This document shows positions 43,764-52,339 of a stretch of 64,000 nt of DNA, one piece after another. The notes under the pieces were generated by a model that saw nothing but the letters and a program-made list of their open reading frames with translations, was not told the origin of the DNA and made no database searches. The stretch comes from an uncultured Cellulomonadaceae bacterium (lineage in GTDB: Bacteria; Actinomycetota; Actinomycetes; Actinomycetales; Cellulomonadaceae): positions 186,001 to 250,000 of the forward strand of contig CANLXM010000001.1 of NCBI GenBank assembly GCA_947495165.1, given 5' to 3'. A program made the translations under genes and the position numbers. Numbering within the stretch: the first letter of the stretch is position 1; the number at the start of each line of letters is the position of its first letter.

Positions 43764-43815
43764 GGCGTGCATCCTTGCAGATCCGGCGCTCGCGTGGGGA
43801 GGGCTCGGGCGACGG

Positions 43816-44436
43816 TCAGCGCAGCAGGCCCTGTCGGCGCGCGGCGGCGACGGCGGCCGTGCGAGACGCGACATCGAGCTTGGTGAAGATGTGCGCGAGG
43901 TGCGACTTCACGGTGGCCTCGGAGACGGTCAGCGCGCGCGCGATCTCCCGGTTGGAGCGACCGGCCGCGACGGCCTCGAGCACCTCGAGCTCCCGCGTGC
44001 TCAGGCTGACCGCGGGTGCCCGGAGCCGGTCCAGCAACCGGGTCGCGATCGCCGGTGCCAGGGCGCTCTCCCCGGCCGCGGCGGCACGCACGGCCGCGAG
44101 GAGCTCGTCCGGCGGCGCGTCCTTGAGCAGGTAGCCGCTCGCGCCGGCCTCGACGGCGCCCAGGATGTCGACGTCGGTGTCGTAGTTGGTCAGCACGAGC
44201 ACGCGCGGGGGGTGGGCGAGCCGGCGCAGCGCGGCGGTCGCGTCCACCCCGGACGTCCCGGCCCGCAGCTGCAGGTCCATGAGGACGACGTCGGGTCGCG
44301 TCGCCTCGGCGGCGGCGACGGCCTCGGCGGGCGTCGTCGCCTCACCCACGACCGTGACGTCCGGCTCCGTGTCCAGCAGGGCGCGCAAGCCTGCGCGGAC
44401 GACCGGGTGGTCGTCGGTCAGCAGGACCCGGATCAC
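43816..44436 (-). CDS. NarL/LuxR-family response regulator
   Basis: 206 residues. Receiver domain (DD at 8-9, phospho-Asp54 in VLMDLQL, Lys near 103) and a C-terminal LuxR helix-turn-helix (TRELEVLEAVAAGRSNREIARAL, about 147-169). Its GTG overlaps the histidine kinase stop (GTGA). Partner of the kinase; probable target is the divergent ABC operon. Confidence 0.92.
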   Translation of the reverse strand: MIRVLLTDDHPVVRAGLRALLDTEPDVTVVGEATTPAEAVAAAEATRPDVVLMDLQLRAGTSGVDATAALRRLAHPPRVLVLTNYDTDVDILGAVEAGASGYLLKDAPPDELLAAVRAAAAGESALAPAIATRLLDRLRAPAVSLSTRELEVLEAVAAGRSNREIARALTVSEATVKSHLAHIFTKLDVASRTAAVAAARRQGLLR

Positions 44437-45593
44437 GGCGTCCCCACCGGAAGCTCGACCTGCACGCTCGTGCCCGCAGCCGACGACGTCACCCGCAGCT
44501 CGCCGTCGAGCTGCGCCAAGCGTTCGCGCATGGCGCGCAGCCCGAACGACCCCGTCTCCGGTGCGCTCGAGGTGGCCGCGACGTCGAACCCGCGGCCGTC
44601 GTCGGACACCGTGAGCCGGACCGCCGCCGGGGTGCGCTCCACGCGGACGACGGCGTGGCGTGCCTGGGCGTGCTGCTCGACGTTGGCGAGCGCGCCCTGG
44701 GCGATGCGCAGCAGCGCGGTCTGCGTCGCCATCGGGAGGTCGGCGGCGCCGTCGGCGTGGACCTCGACCTCGAGACCCGTCCAGGTGGCGCCGGCGAGCC
44801 GGCGCAGCGCCGCAGCGAGGTCGCCGTCGTCGAGCGCAGGTGGGGTCAGCTCGCGGACGAACCGACGTGTCTCGGCGAGACCCGCCGCGGCGGTCTCGCG
44901 CGCGAGCCGCACCTGCGCGGCGCCCGGCCCGTCCGGCGCGGCGCGCTCCGCGGCGTGCAGCAGGAGCTGGATGCTCGCCAGGCCCTGCGCCACGGTGTCG
45001 TGGATCTCCCGCGCCAGTCGCGACCGCTCGTCGGCCGCGCCCGCAGCGCGCTCGGTGCGGGCGAGCTGGCCGCGGGTCGCGAGGAGCTGGGCCACGAGAT
45101 CCTCGCGCTCGCGGGCCTCGCGGGCGAGCGCCTGATAGCCCAACCCGATGAGGGTCGCGACGCCCGCTCCGATGACCGGCCCGAGCGCACCGGCGACGCT
45201 CCATCCGCTGCGCGCGGCCAGGCCGACGACGCTCACGCCCGTCACCGCGGCGACGGCGAGGAGCGACCACGGCCGCGGCAGCAGCTGCAGGCAGAGGAAG
45301 AACAGCGGGAACGCCAGGTAGGCGGCCTCGGGCACGAGCGCGAGCAGGACCATCCACACGACCACGAGCGCACCTAGCCAGGCGCGTCCCGCCCGCGCGG
45401 TCCCGACCGCGCGCACGAGCATCCCCCCGCCGCCGTACACCGCGCCGAACGCGCCGGTGAGGCCGACGACAGCGGCGGGGGCGTCCGCCGGCACCAGCAG
45501 CCCGCGGACGACGACGACGGCGCACAGGCCGACCACCAACAGGTGGAGACCTGTGCGGAGACCCACGAAGACCGGGGTGAGAGCAGTTGGCAT
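44433..45593 (-). CDS. Sensor histidine kinase (HisKA_3 type)
   Basis: 386 residues. Four to five hydrophobic segments in 1-155, no large sensor domain, then the phospho-His198 in LAREIHDTVAQG and an ATPase domain with DDGRGFD (about 340) and GLRAMRERL. This is the DesK/LiaS-like class that pairs with NarL regulators and often senses membrane stress. Divergent from an FtsX-type ABC transporter, a common pairing. Confidence 0.88.
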   Translation of the reverse strand: MPTALTPVFVGLRTGLHLLVVGLCAVVVVRGLLVPADAPAAVVGLTGAFGAVYGGGGMLVRAVGTARAGRAWLGALVVVWMVLLALVPEAAYLAFPLFFLCLQLLPRPWSLLAVAAVTGVSVVGLAARSGWSVAGALGPVIGAGVATLIGLGYQALAREAREREDLVAQLLATRGQLARTERAAGAADERSRLAREIHDTVAQGLASIQLLLHAAERAAPDGPGAAQVRLARETAAAGLAETRRFVRELTPPALDDGDLAAALRRLAGATWTGLEVEVHADGAADLPMATQTALLRIAQGALANVEQHAQARHAVVRVERTPAAVRLTVSDDGRGFDVAATSSAPETGSFGLRAMRERLAQLDGELRVTSSAAGTSVQVELPVGTP

Positions 45594-45768
45594 CGCGTCG
45601 ACCCTACGCGCGGGGCCGGGGGTGAGCATCGGCCGAAAGGTGGACGGTGCCATGGTCCGGGCGGACCCGCAGGAGCACGCCGACGGACGATGCCGCGGCG
45701 GTGCCCGGCGTCCGAGGGTGGAGGGGCAGCCGCATCCCGCGGCTCTCGCCCCCCGAGAGGACCACTCC

Positions 45769-46836
45769 ATGTTCGTCGCGCTGCGCGACCTCCGCTTCGC
45801 CCGCGGGCGCTTCACGCTCATCGCCGGTGTGGTCGCACTGATCACCGTGCTCGTCGGGTTCCTGAGCGGGCTGACCGCCGGACTCGCCGCGCAGAACGTC
45901 TCGGCGATCCTCGCCCTGCCGGCGGACCGGATCGTGCTCGCCGAGGGGGCTGCCGGAGCGGAACCGAGCTTCGGCGAGTCAGCACTCACGCCCGCGGTCG
46001 CAGCGAGGTGGTCGGCCGCCGACGGCGTCACAGGCGTCGAGGAGGTCGGCGTCACCCAGGCGCGTGCGCAGGGCCCGGCCGGGGTGGCCTCCGTCGCGCT
46101 GTTCGGGGTCCGTGCTGGGCTGGACGCGACGTCGCCGACGACGCCCGGCCGCGTCGGGCTGTCCGAGGCCGCCGCCGCGTCGCTGGGTGTGGTCGCCGGC
46201 GACGACGTCTCCGTCCTGGGACGCACCTGGCAGGTCGAGGTCGTCGCGGGCGACTGGTGGTACAGCCACCTGCCCGTGGTCCAGCTGACGCTCGACGACT
46301 GGCGCGCGCTCCCTGCGGCGCCGGGCGCGGAGCGGCCCTTCGCCACCCTCCTCGCTGTGCAGGGTGACACCGACTGGGAGGGGGTCGGTGCCGCGACCGG
46401 GACGGTCGCCGAGCCGCCGCTCACGTCCCTCCTCGCGCTCGAGGCCTTCCGCTCGGAGGTGGGCTCGCTCCTGCTCATGGTCGGCCTGCTCTTCGGGATC
46501 GCTGCCCTCGTGATCGGGGCGTTCTTCACGGTGTGGACCATGCAGCGCCAGGGGGACGTCGCTGTCCTCAAGGCCCTCGGCGCCTCGACCGGCGCGCTGG
46601 TGCGGGATGCGCTCGGCCAGGCGCTCGTCGTGCTCGGCGTGGGGATCGGCGTCGGCTTCGTGGTGGTGCTCGCGGCCGGTGCCGCCGTCGGTGACGCCCT
46701 CCCGTTCGTCGTCAGCCCCCTGACGACCCTCGCCCCCGGCCTCGCCATGGCCGTGCTCGGCCTCGCCGGCGCCGCCTTTGCCCTCCGGTCGGTCACCGCG
46801 GCCGACCCCCTCACCGCACTCGGGAGCAACCGATGA
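45769..46836 (+). CDS. FtsX-like ABC permease
   Basis: 355 residues, MacB/FtsX type: one N-terminal helix (about 13-38), an extracytoplasmic domain (about 40-235), three C-terminal helices (about 240-265, 285-310, 320-345). GAGAGG lies 8 nt before the ATG. It pairs with the ATPase whose start overlaps its stop. It probably exports or responds to an envelope-acting compound. Confidence 0.85.
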   Translation: MFVALRDLRFARGRFTLIAGVVALITVLVGFLSGLTAGLAAQNVSAILALPADRIVLAEGAAGAEPSFGESALTPAVAARWSAADGVTGVEEVGVTQARAQGPAGVASVALFGVRAGLDATSPTTPGRVGLSEAAAASLGVVAGDDVSVLGRTWQVEVVAGDWWYSHLPVVQLTLDDWRALPAAPGAERPFATLLAVQGDTDWEGVGAATGTVAEPPLTSLLALEAFRSEVGSLLLMVGLLFGIAALVIGAFFTVWTMQRQGDVAVLKALGASTGALVRDALGQALVVLGVGIGVGFVVVLAAGAAVGDALPFVVSPLTTLAPGLAMAVLGLAGAAFALRSVTAADPLTALGSNR

Positions 46837-47540
46837 TCGAGCTCGACCGCGTCACCCTGACCTACCCCGACGGCACAGGTCGCGTGACCGCCGTGGACGA
46901 CGTCAGCCTCACCGTGCCGAACGGCGCCGTCATCGCGCTGACCGGCCCGAGCGGATCGGGCAAGTCCAGCGTGCTCGCCGTCGCGGCGACCCTCATTCAG
47001 CCCGACGACGGGCGGGTGCTGATCGACGACGTCGACGTCACGGGCCTGGATCCGGCTGCGGCGGCCGAGCTGCGCAGAGACCGGATCGGGATCGTGTTCC
47101 AGCAGGCCAACCTGCTGCCGTCACTGACGGCGCGGGAGCAGCTCGTCGTGATGAACGAGCTCGGCGGGCGGGGGGCGCGGCGTCGGCGGGAGCAGGCGCA
47201 GGACCGCGCGGACGTGCTGCTCGCCGCCGTTGGGCTCGACGGCCTGGGCGGCCGCCGCCCGCACCAGCTGTCCGGGGGGCAGCGGCAACGCGTCAACATC
47301 GCGCGTGCCCTGATGAACCGGCCCTCGGTCCTCCTCGTCGACGAGCCGACGAGCGCCCTGGACCAGACGGCGGGCGGCGACGTCGTCGATCTCGTCGTGG
47401 CCCTGAGCGAGGCCGAGGGGACCGCGACGCTCCTGGTGACCCACGACGTCGTGCACCTGCCGCGCGTGCACAGCACCCTCGAGATGCTCGACGGGCACCT
47501 GGGGCCGGTCCGGGGCGCGCCATACTCGAGGCATGGCTGA
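46833..47540 (+). CDS. ABC transporter ATP-binding protein
   Basis: 235 residues, LolD/MacB type. Walker A GPSGSGKSS (about 38-46), Q-loop FQQANLL, signature LSGGQRQRVNIARAL (about 145), Walker B LLVDEPTSALD, H-loop THD. Partner of the permease upstream (ATGA overlap). Confidence 0.92.
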   Translation: MIELDRVTLTYPDGTGRVTAVDDVSLTVPNGAVIALTGPSGSGKSSVLAVAATLIQPDDGRVLIDDVDVTGLDPAAAAELRRDRIGIVFQQANLLPSLTAREQLVVMNELGGRGARRRREQAQDRADVLLAAVGLDGLGGRRPHQLSGGQRQRVNIARALMNRPSVLLVDEPTSALDQTAGGDVVDLVVALSEAEGTATLLVTHDVVHLPRVHSTLEMLDGHLGPVRGAPYSRHG

Positions 47541-48144
47541 CGACGCGCACCCGCTCCCGGACGAGGACGGCGAGATCCGCCACGCGGACTTCGGCGGGCA
47601 GACGCTCGACGGCGTGCGCTACGAGGACGTGACCTTCGTGCGCTGCGACCTGAGCGAGGTGACGACGTCGGGCGCTGTGTTTCTCGGATGCACGTTCGTG
47701 GACTGCCGGTTCAACTCCTCGACGCACACGAGCACCGCGTTCACCGGCTGCACGTTCCGCGGGGGGAACTTCTTCGACACGACGTTCACCGGGTGCAAGC
47801 TCGTGGGCTCGTCGTTCCTGCGGTGCGAGTACGGGTTGGTGACGATCGCGGGGGGCGACTGGTCCTTCGTGACTCTGGCCGGTGCGGACCTCCGGAAGGC
47901 GCAGGTCACGGGGGTGCGGATGCGCGAGGCCGACCTCACCGGCGCGCAGCTGCAGGAAGCCGTGCTGCAGGGCGTGGACCTGTCGGGCGCGGCCTTGGCC
48001 CGCGTGGATCTCACCGGCGCGGACCTGCGCGGTTCCGACGTCGGCACCCTCGATCCGCTGAGCGCGCATCTGGCCCGCGCCGTGATCGACCCCGCCCAGG
48101 CTGTCGTCCTCGCCGAGGCGATGGGGCTCGTGGTCGTCGGTTAG
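47533..48144 (+). CDS. Pentapeptide-repeat protein
   Basis: 203 residues with the A(D/N)LxX-type coil: early repeats are CTFVDCRF-, TFRGGNFF- and TFTGCKLV-like with many Cys and Thr; later ones are ADLTGAQL and ADLRGSDV. The right-handed quadrilateral helix resembles McbG/Qnr DNA-gyrase-protecting proteins, but function is not fixed by sequence. It overlaps the ABC ATPase by 8 bp yet also has CATACT exactly 6 nt before its ATG, so it may have its own promoter. Confidence 0.85.
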   Translation: MADDAHPLPDEDGEIRHADFGGQTLDGVRYEDVTFVRCDLSEVTTSGAVFLGCTFVDCRFNSSTHTSTAFTGCTFRGGNFFDTTFTGCKLVGSSFLRCEYGLVTIAGGDWSFVTLAGADLRKAQVTGVRMREADLTGAQLQEAVLQGVDLSGAALARVDLTGADLRGSDVGTLDPLSAHLARAVIDPAQAVVLAEAMGLVVVG

Positions 48145-49154
48145 GTCGGTGTCCCCGTCGTGAGGCGGTCGGCCAGTCGGTCGTTGGCGTGGCTCCAGTG
48201 CTCGACCATCGACGGGCCGCCGTGCCCCTCGTCCTCGACGATGATCAGCTCGCTGCCCGGCCAGGCGCGGTGCACCTCCCACGCGGTCTGCACGGGCCCG
48301 CTCACGTCCCGGCGACCGTGGACGAGGATCGCCGGGATGCCCTCGAGCGCGGCCATGCGCTCGAGGAGTGGCGGGTCGAGGAAACCGTCGTGCGCCCAGT
48401 AGTGCGTCACGAGCGTGGCGAAGGCCAGGAGTCGCGCGGTGTCCTCAGCCGGCCCGGTGGCCGACGGTGCCGCGCGGGACGTCGGTCCGAGCGCCGTCCG
48501 CGGCGCGTCCAGGGAGATGTGGGCGGACTCCCACGCGTCCCAGGCGCGCGCGACGCGGAGGCGCGCGGCGTCGTCGGCGCCCCGCAGCAGGGCCGCGCAC
48601 GCCTCGACGATCCTGTCCCGACCCCGCCGGTACGTCGGGTCCTCACGCTCGACCGCCGTCGCGAGGGCGTCCCACGCCTCCGGGAAGATCGCCCCGACGC
48701 CCTCGGTGATCCAGTCGACCTCCCGGCGCGACGTCGTCGTGACGGCCATGAGCACGACGCCGAGCACGCGGTCCGGATGTGCCTGGGCGTAGGCGAGCGC
48801 CAGCGTGGATCCCCACGAGACCCCGTTGAGGACCCACCGCTCGACGACCAGGTGACGGCGGAGCGCCTCGAGGTCCTCGATCAGGGCGGCGGTGGTGTTC
48901 GAGGCGGGCTCGTGGTCGGCGGAGGCGGCGCTGGGCCGGGACCGCCCGCAACCGCGCTGGTCGAGACCGATGGTGCGGAACCGGGCGGGGTCCATCTTGT
49001 TCTTCCAGCCGCCCGCGCCGAGGGAGCCGCCGGGCCCGCCGTGGAGGTAGACGAGCGGGATCCCGTCGGCGCTGCCGTGCTCTTCCCACCAGATCTCGTG
49101 GCGGCCGGTGACGGGAAGATAGCCGCTCGCGCGCGGGAGATCGCTGGACGCCAT
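48141..49154 (-). CDS. Proline iminopeptidase-like hydrolase
   Basis: 337 residues of the alpha/beta-hydrolase S33 family. HGGPGGS (oxyanion hole), DQRGCGRS, nucleophile GVSWGSTLALAYAQAHP, Asp in HGRRDVSG and His near GHGGPSM form the catalytic set. It removes N-terminal proline or a related residue from peptides; no signal peptide, so cytoplasmic. The ATG at 49154 is chosen for MASSDLP; an earlier in-frame start is possible. Confidence 0.85.
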   Translation of the reverse strand: MASSDLPRASGYLPVTGRHEIWWEEHGSADGIPLVYLHGGPGGSLGAGGWKNKMDPARFRTIGLDQRGCGRSRPSAASADHEPASNTTAALIEDLEALRRHLVVERWVLNGVSWGSTLALAYAQAHPDRVLGVVLMAVTTTSRREVDWITEGVGAIFPEAWDALATAVEREDPTYRRGRDRIVEACAALLRGADDAARLRVARAWDAWESAHISLDAPRTALGPTSRAAPSATGPAEDTARLLAFATLVTHYWAHDGFLDPPLLERMAALEGIPAILVHGRRDVSGPVQTAWEVHRAWPGSELIIVEDEGHGGPSMVEHWSHANDRLADRLTTGTPT

Positions 49155-49225
49155 GAGGTCCGACACTACCCAGCCGTGCGGCTCTGTCGGCACGGCTCCG
49201 CGAAGTCGGGTCGGAAGTCCCAGAA

Positions 49226-49241
49226 TGTGAGGCGCATCACT
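49226..49241 (+). promoter_or_regulatory. CRP-like operator
   Basis: TGTGAGGCGCATCACT fits TGTGA-N6-TCACA at 9 of 10 fixed positions. It stands 50 bp upstream of a 23-codon ORF and about 70 bp from the iminopeptidase start. Actinobacterial cAMP receptor proteins bind such sites. Confidence 0.5.
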
Positions 49242-49291
49242 GCCGATCGTAGGGGTGTCAGCATCGCTCGACCCCCACAGAAGGCACCGCC

Positions 49292-49363
49292 ATGAACGTC
49301 ACCCTCGCTCCTACCGACCCCATCGCGCTCGACGAAGACGACCTCCCCCCGTTCTGGGACTGA
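49292..49363 (+). CDS. 23-aa acidic small ORF
   Basis: ATG at 49292 with AAGG 8 nt upstream opens a 23-codon frame ending TGA. The peptide is acidic (six Asp/Glu) and ends PPFWD. It has no signal sequence and no cysteine. It sits alone, with a CRP-like site upstream and a strong hairpin 30 bp downstream. It could be a small peptide, a RiPP-like precursor or only the body of a small RNA. No homology known to me. Confidence 0.4.
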   Translation: MNVTLAPTDPIALDEDDLPPFWD

Positions 49364-49393
49364 CCCGACCCGGACTCCCACCCGTAGTCCCCG

Positions 49394-49451
49394 TGAGTGC
49401 GCAGTTTTGGCGGGGTTCTTGAGTCAAGACACCGCCAAAACTCCGCACTCA
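49394..49451. terminator. Long nested hairpin
   Basis: 20-bp arms (49394-49413 with 49432-49451, one mismatch); the loop itself holds a 6-bp stem. It ends the small ORF unit and lies 18 bp beyond the GH20 stop, so it may serve both strands. It looks like a dispersed palindrome family, but only one copy is in this window. Confidence 0.7.
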
Positions 49452-49469
49452 GCGATGGGGACGGGGTGG

Positions 49470-50906
49470 TTACCAGTCGATCTGGGGGGAGGCGTAGAAC
49501 GGCAGGCCCGCCGCTCGCCAGGTGTGTGCGTGCGCCTGCAGGGCGCTGCGGAACGCCTCCCAGTCGCGGGGCGAGCCCCAGGCGGCCGACGCCACCGCCG
49601 GCAGGCGGGGCAGCAGCATCGTCGCCACGTCCTCCCAGGTGCGCAGGGTCTCGGTCCACAGGCACGCCTCGACGCCGTGGATCGACTCCGCCGGCACCCC
49701 CGGCAGCGCGCCTACCGGCTCCCAGTCGTAGGCGTCGCGCACCTCGACGGTGCCCGCCCACGTCTGACCGAGCGGGAAGCCCTCGTCGTACTTGAGGTCG
49801 AGGTACGTGTGCTTCGCGGGGGAGGCGATGAACCCGACGTCGCGCGTCCGCGCGACCTCACCCAGGGCTGAGGCGTCGATCTCGTGCGTCCAGTACTGCA
49901 GCAGCGTCCCCGCGGGGAGCGTCGCCTCCGCGGCCTCCTGCCACAGCACGAGCTGCTTGCCGTGGCGCGCCACAAGCTCGCCGAGCCGCTCGAGGAACGC
50001 GTGGTACTCCGCGCGCTGCAGGGTGAGCACCTCGTCGCCACCGAGGTGGATGCGCGGGCCGCGCGTGTGCCGCGCGAGCGTACCGACGACGTCCTCGAGC
50101 CACGCCCACGTCGCCTCCGACGTCAGGTGCAGCGAGCTGAATCCCACCTCGATGCCCGCGTACGGCTCGCGGGCGGCGCCGTCGGGGCTGATCTCCGGGT
50201 GGGCGACCTGCGCCGCGTGGGTGTGCCCGGGCACGTCGACCTCAGGGACGACGACGACGTGGCGGGCCTCCGCGTAGTCCTGCAGGTGGGCGTAGTCCGC
50301 CAGGGTGAGGAAGCCGCCGGCCCCACCGTCGACGTCGTTGGTCGAGGCGCGCTCGGTGAGCAGCGGGCGGTTCTCGATCTCGAGGCGCCAGCCCTGGTCG
50401 TCGGTCAGGTGCAGGTGGACCTGGTTCAGCTTGTAGCGGCTGGCCAGGTCGATCGCGCGCTCGATGTCGGCGACCCCGAAGAAGTGACGCGCGACGTCGA
50501 GCATGAGGCCGCGGATCGGGTGGCTCGGCGCGTCGGTGAGGCGCAGGGTGGGGACGCTGCCCCGCGCGACCACCTGCCGCAGGGTCTGCACGGCCCAGTA
50601 CGCGCCCGGCTCGTCCGCGGCCGTGAGGGTCCACGACTCGGGGGAGAGGTCGAGCGAGTAGCCCTCGGCGGGCAGGGCGCGGTCGAGCCGCGCGGTGATC
50701 GCAGGGCTGCTCGCGCCCGGCGCGGTGTCGGGCGCCGTCTCGGGCTCGGTGTCGGGGGCGATCTCGCTCGCGAGGCGGGCCGCGCGCGGCGCCCACGGCG
50801 CGAGCTCTCGGGCGAGGCCGCGGAGCGCCTCGGGGTCGAGCCGGGTGCGTCCCTCGCCGAGGTCGCACTGCTGCGGCGCGGGGATGATCGCGGGGACGTC
50901 AGTCAC
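49470..50906 (-). CDS. GH20 beta-N-acetylhexosaminidase
   Basis: 478 residues. After an N-terminal mixed domain (about 1-120) comes the GH20 barrel: RGLMLDVARHFF, LNQVHLHLTDDQGWRLEI, VVVPEVDVPGHTHAA and the catalytic pair in HLGGDE (about 288-293). It releases GlcNAc from the non-reducing end of chitooligosaccharides; no signal peptide, so it acts inside on imported oligomers. The GTG at 50906 is chosen because AAGGAG is 7 nt before it; an upstream ATG has none. Divergent from the nag operon. Confidence 0.92.
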   Translation of the reverse strand: MTDVPAIIPAPQQCDLGEGRTRLDPEALRGLARELAPWAPRAARLASEIAPDTEPETAPDTAPGASSPAITARLDRALPAEGYSLDLSPESWTLTAADEPGAYWAVQTLRQVVARGSVPTLRLTDAPSHPIRGLMLDVARHFFGVADIERAIDLASRYKLNQVHLHLTDDQGWRLEIENRPLLTERASTNDVDGGAGGFLTLADYAHLQDYAEARHVVVVPEVDVPGHTHAAQVAHPEISPDGAAREPYAGIEVGFSSLHLTSEATWAWLEDVVGTLARHTRGPRIHLGGDEVLTLQRAEYHAFLERLGELVARHGKQLVLWQEAAEATLPAGTLLQYWTHEIDASALGEVARTRDVGFIASPAKHTYLDLKYDEGFPLGQTWAGTVEVRDAYDWEPVGALPGVPAESIHGVEACLWTETLRTWEDVATMLLPRLPAVASAAWGSPRDWEAFRSALQAHAHTWRAAGLPFYASPQIDW

Positions 50907-50986
50907 GGGGCTCTCCTTCGAGCGGGGTTGCGAGCGGGGCTTCGGGTCGGACATCGGGTGGAACGGGTAGGTTCTCGCGGCCGAGT

Positions 50987-51046
50987 CCGATAGTCCCGCC
51001 CCGAGTCCGACAGTGCCTCCTATCGGACTCGGGTCGGGACTATCGG
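50987..51046. repeat. 27-bp inverted repeat between GH20 and ROK genes
   Basis: Arms 50987-51013 and 51020-51046 pair over 27 bp with two mismatches and a 6-nt loop. The left arm itself contains two tandem copies of the same CCGAGTCCGA word (50981 and 51001). It lies in the divergent regulatory region, as RNA a very stable stem. Confidence 0.75.
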
Positions 51047-51098
51047 AATCGTCGGGGGGTTGCTACCTTGGCGGCCAGAGCGGTGCGGATCTCGAGGG

Positions 51099-51132
51099 TT
51101 GACACGGAGTTAGTAAGTAAGGTTTCCTTACT
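51099..51132. promoter_or_regulatory. Operator candidate for the ROK regulator
   Basis: TTGACA (51099-51104) precedes a perfect 7-bp inverted repeat AGTAAGG-TTT-CCTTACT (51116-51132) that ends 2 bp before the ROK start codon. AT-rich palindromes like this are typical ROK operators. It would let the regulator act on itself and on the GH20 gene. Confidence 0.5.
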
Positions 51133-51134
51133 AT

Positions 51135-52295
51135 ATGACACGGACCCTCCAGTCGCCAGCAGGTCGGCTGACCGCACGGCGAGCCAGCAGCCCGGCCGCC
51201 GGCAAGATCCTGCCCGGTGATGCACGGGTGCACCACCGCTCGCTCGTCCTGCAGCACCTGTTCGACTCGGGCCCGCACACCCGCTCCGAGCTCGCCTCGC
51301 TGTCCGGCCTGACGCGCCCCACGGTGACGGGCGTCGTCGCCGACCTGCTCGCTGACGGGCTCGTGCTCGACCTCGGCGTCCGCCCGGGCACCCGCATGGG
51401 CAAGCCCGCGACCCTCGTGGGCATCAATGCGGAAGGTGCCTACGTCGTCTGCCTCGACCTGTCCGGGGACCACGCTCAGCGCGGGTCGGTCGTCGACCTC
51501 GCCGGCACCACCGTCGTGTCCCGCGAGATCGCGATCGACGCCGCCCAGGGCGAGGAGGCGGTCCGGCTCACGCTCGAGCTCGCTCAGGCCCTGCGCGACG
51601 CCGCGCCCGGTCGGGTGCTCGGCGTCGGCATCGGATCGCCGGGTGTGGTCAGCCTCGAGGGCGTGGTGCGCCACGCACCGAACCTCGGCTGGACCCGCCT
51701 GGACCTGCGCGCCCGGCTCGCCGACGTCCTGGACCTGCCGGTGCACGTCGCGAACGACGCGGACACCGCAGCGCTCGCGGAGGACACGTTCGGCGACGGC
51801 TCAGGAGCAGGGCTGCTGCTCGTCGAGATCGGCCGCGGCGTCGGCGCCGGCATCCTCCTCGACGGTCGGCTCCTGCGCGGCCCCTTCGGCACCGCGGGTG
51901 AGATCGGCCACGTGACGATCGTGCCCGACGGCCCGTTGTGCTCGTGCGGACGCCATGGCTGCCTCGAGTCCTTCACGTCCGCCCCGCGCCTGCGCGCCCG
52001 CATCGACGGGCTCAGCCCCGCGGACGCCGAGGCCGAGCTCGCCGCAGCCGGCCGCCAGCTCGGCGAGACGGTCGCTCCCGTCGCCCAGGCGCTCGGCCTG
52101 CGCGACATCGTCCTGTCCGGACCGGAAGAGCTGCTCGACGGCCCCTTCCGCTCGGCGGTCGAGGACACCGTCCTGTCCTTGACCCGGCCCTTCGGCGACG
52201 AGCCGATCCGGGTCCGGATGTCTGCCCTGGGGCACGACGGCGTCCTCGCGGGCGCCGCCGCCCTCGTTCTCGACAGCGAGCTAGGGCTCTCCTAG
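51135..52295 (+). CDS. ROK-family transcriptional regulator
   Basis: 386 residues. N-terminal winged helix (about 35-95, TRSELASLSGLTRPTVTGVVADLL) fused to a ROK sugar-kinase-like domain with the zinc motif CSCGRHGCLES (about 270-280) and a degenerate ATP site. Such NagC/Mlc-like proteins sense sugars. First gene of a likely 12-gene operon; the ATG has no Shine-Dalgarno and lies against the inverted repeat, so the true start may be slightly downstream. Confidence 0.88.
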   Translation: MTRTLQSPAGRLTARRASSPAAGKILPGDARVHHRSLVLQHLFDSGPHTRSELASLSGLTRPTVTGVVADLLADGLVLDLGVRPGTRMGKPATLVGINAEGAYVVCLDLSGDHAQRGSVVDLAGTTVVSREIAIDAAQGEEAVRLTLELAQALRDAAPGRVLGVGIGSPGVVSLEGVVRHAPNLGWTRLDLRARLADVLDLPVHVANDADTAALAEDTFGDGSGAGLLLVEIGRGVGAGILLDGRLLRGPFGTAGEIGHVTIVPDGPLCSCGRHGCLESFTSAPRLRARIDGLSPADAEAELAAAGRQLGETVAPVAQALGLRDIVLSGPEELLDGPFRSAVEDTVLSLTRPFGDEPIRVRMSALGHDGVLAGAAALVLDSELGLS

Positions 52296-52339
52296 TCGCT
52301 CTCACCCCGGCCGGCCACGGCCACGCGAAAGGAAGATCG

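Noticed and set aside
50907..50954. Upstream ATG for GH20
   Set aside because: No Shine-Dalgarno, while the GTG at 50906 has AAGGAG at ideal spacing.
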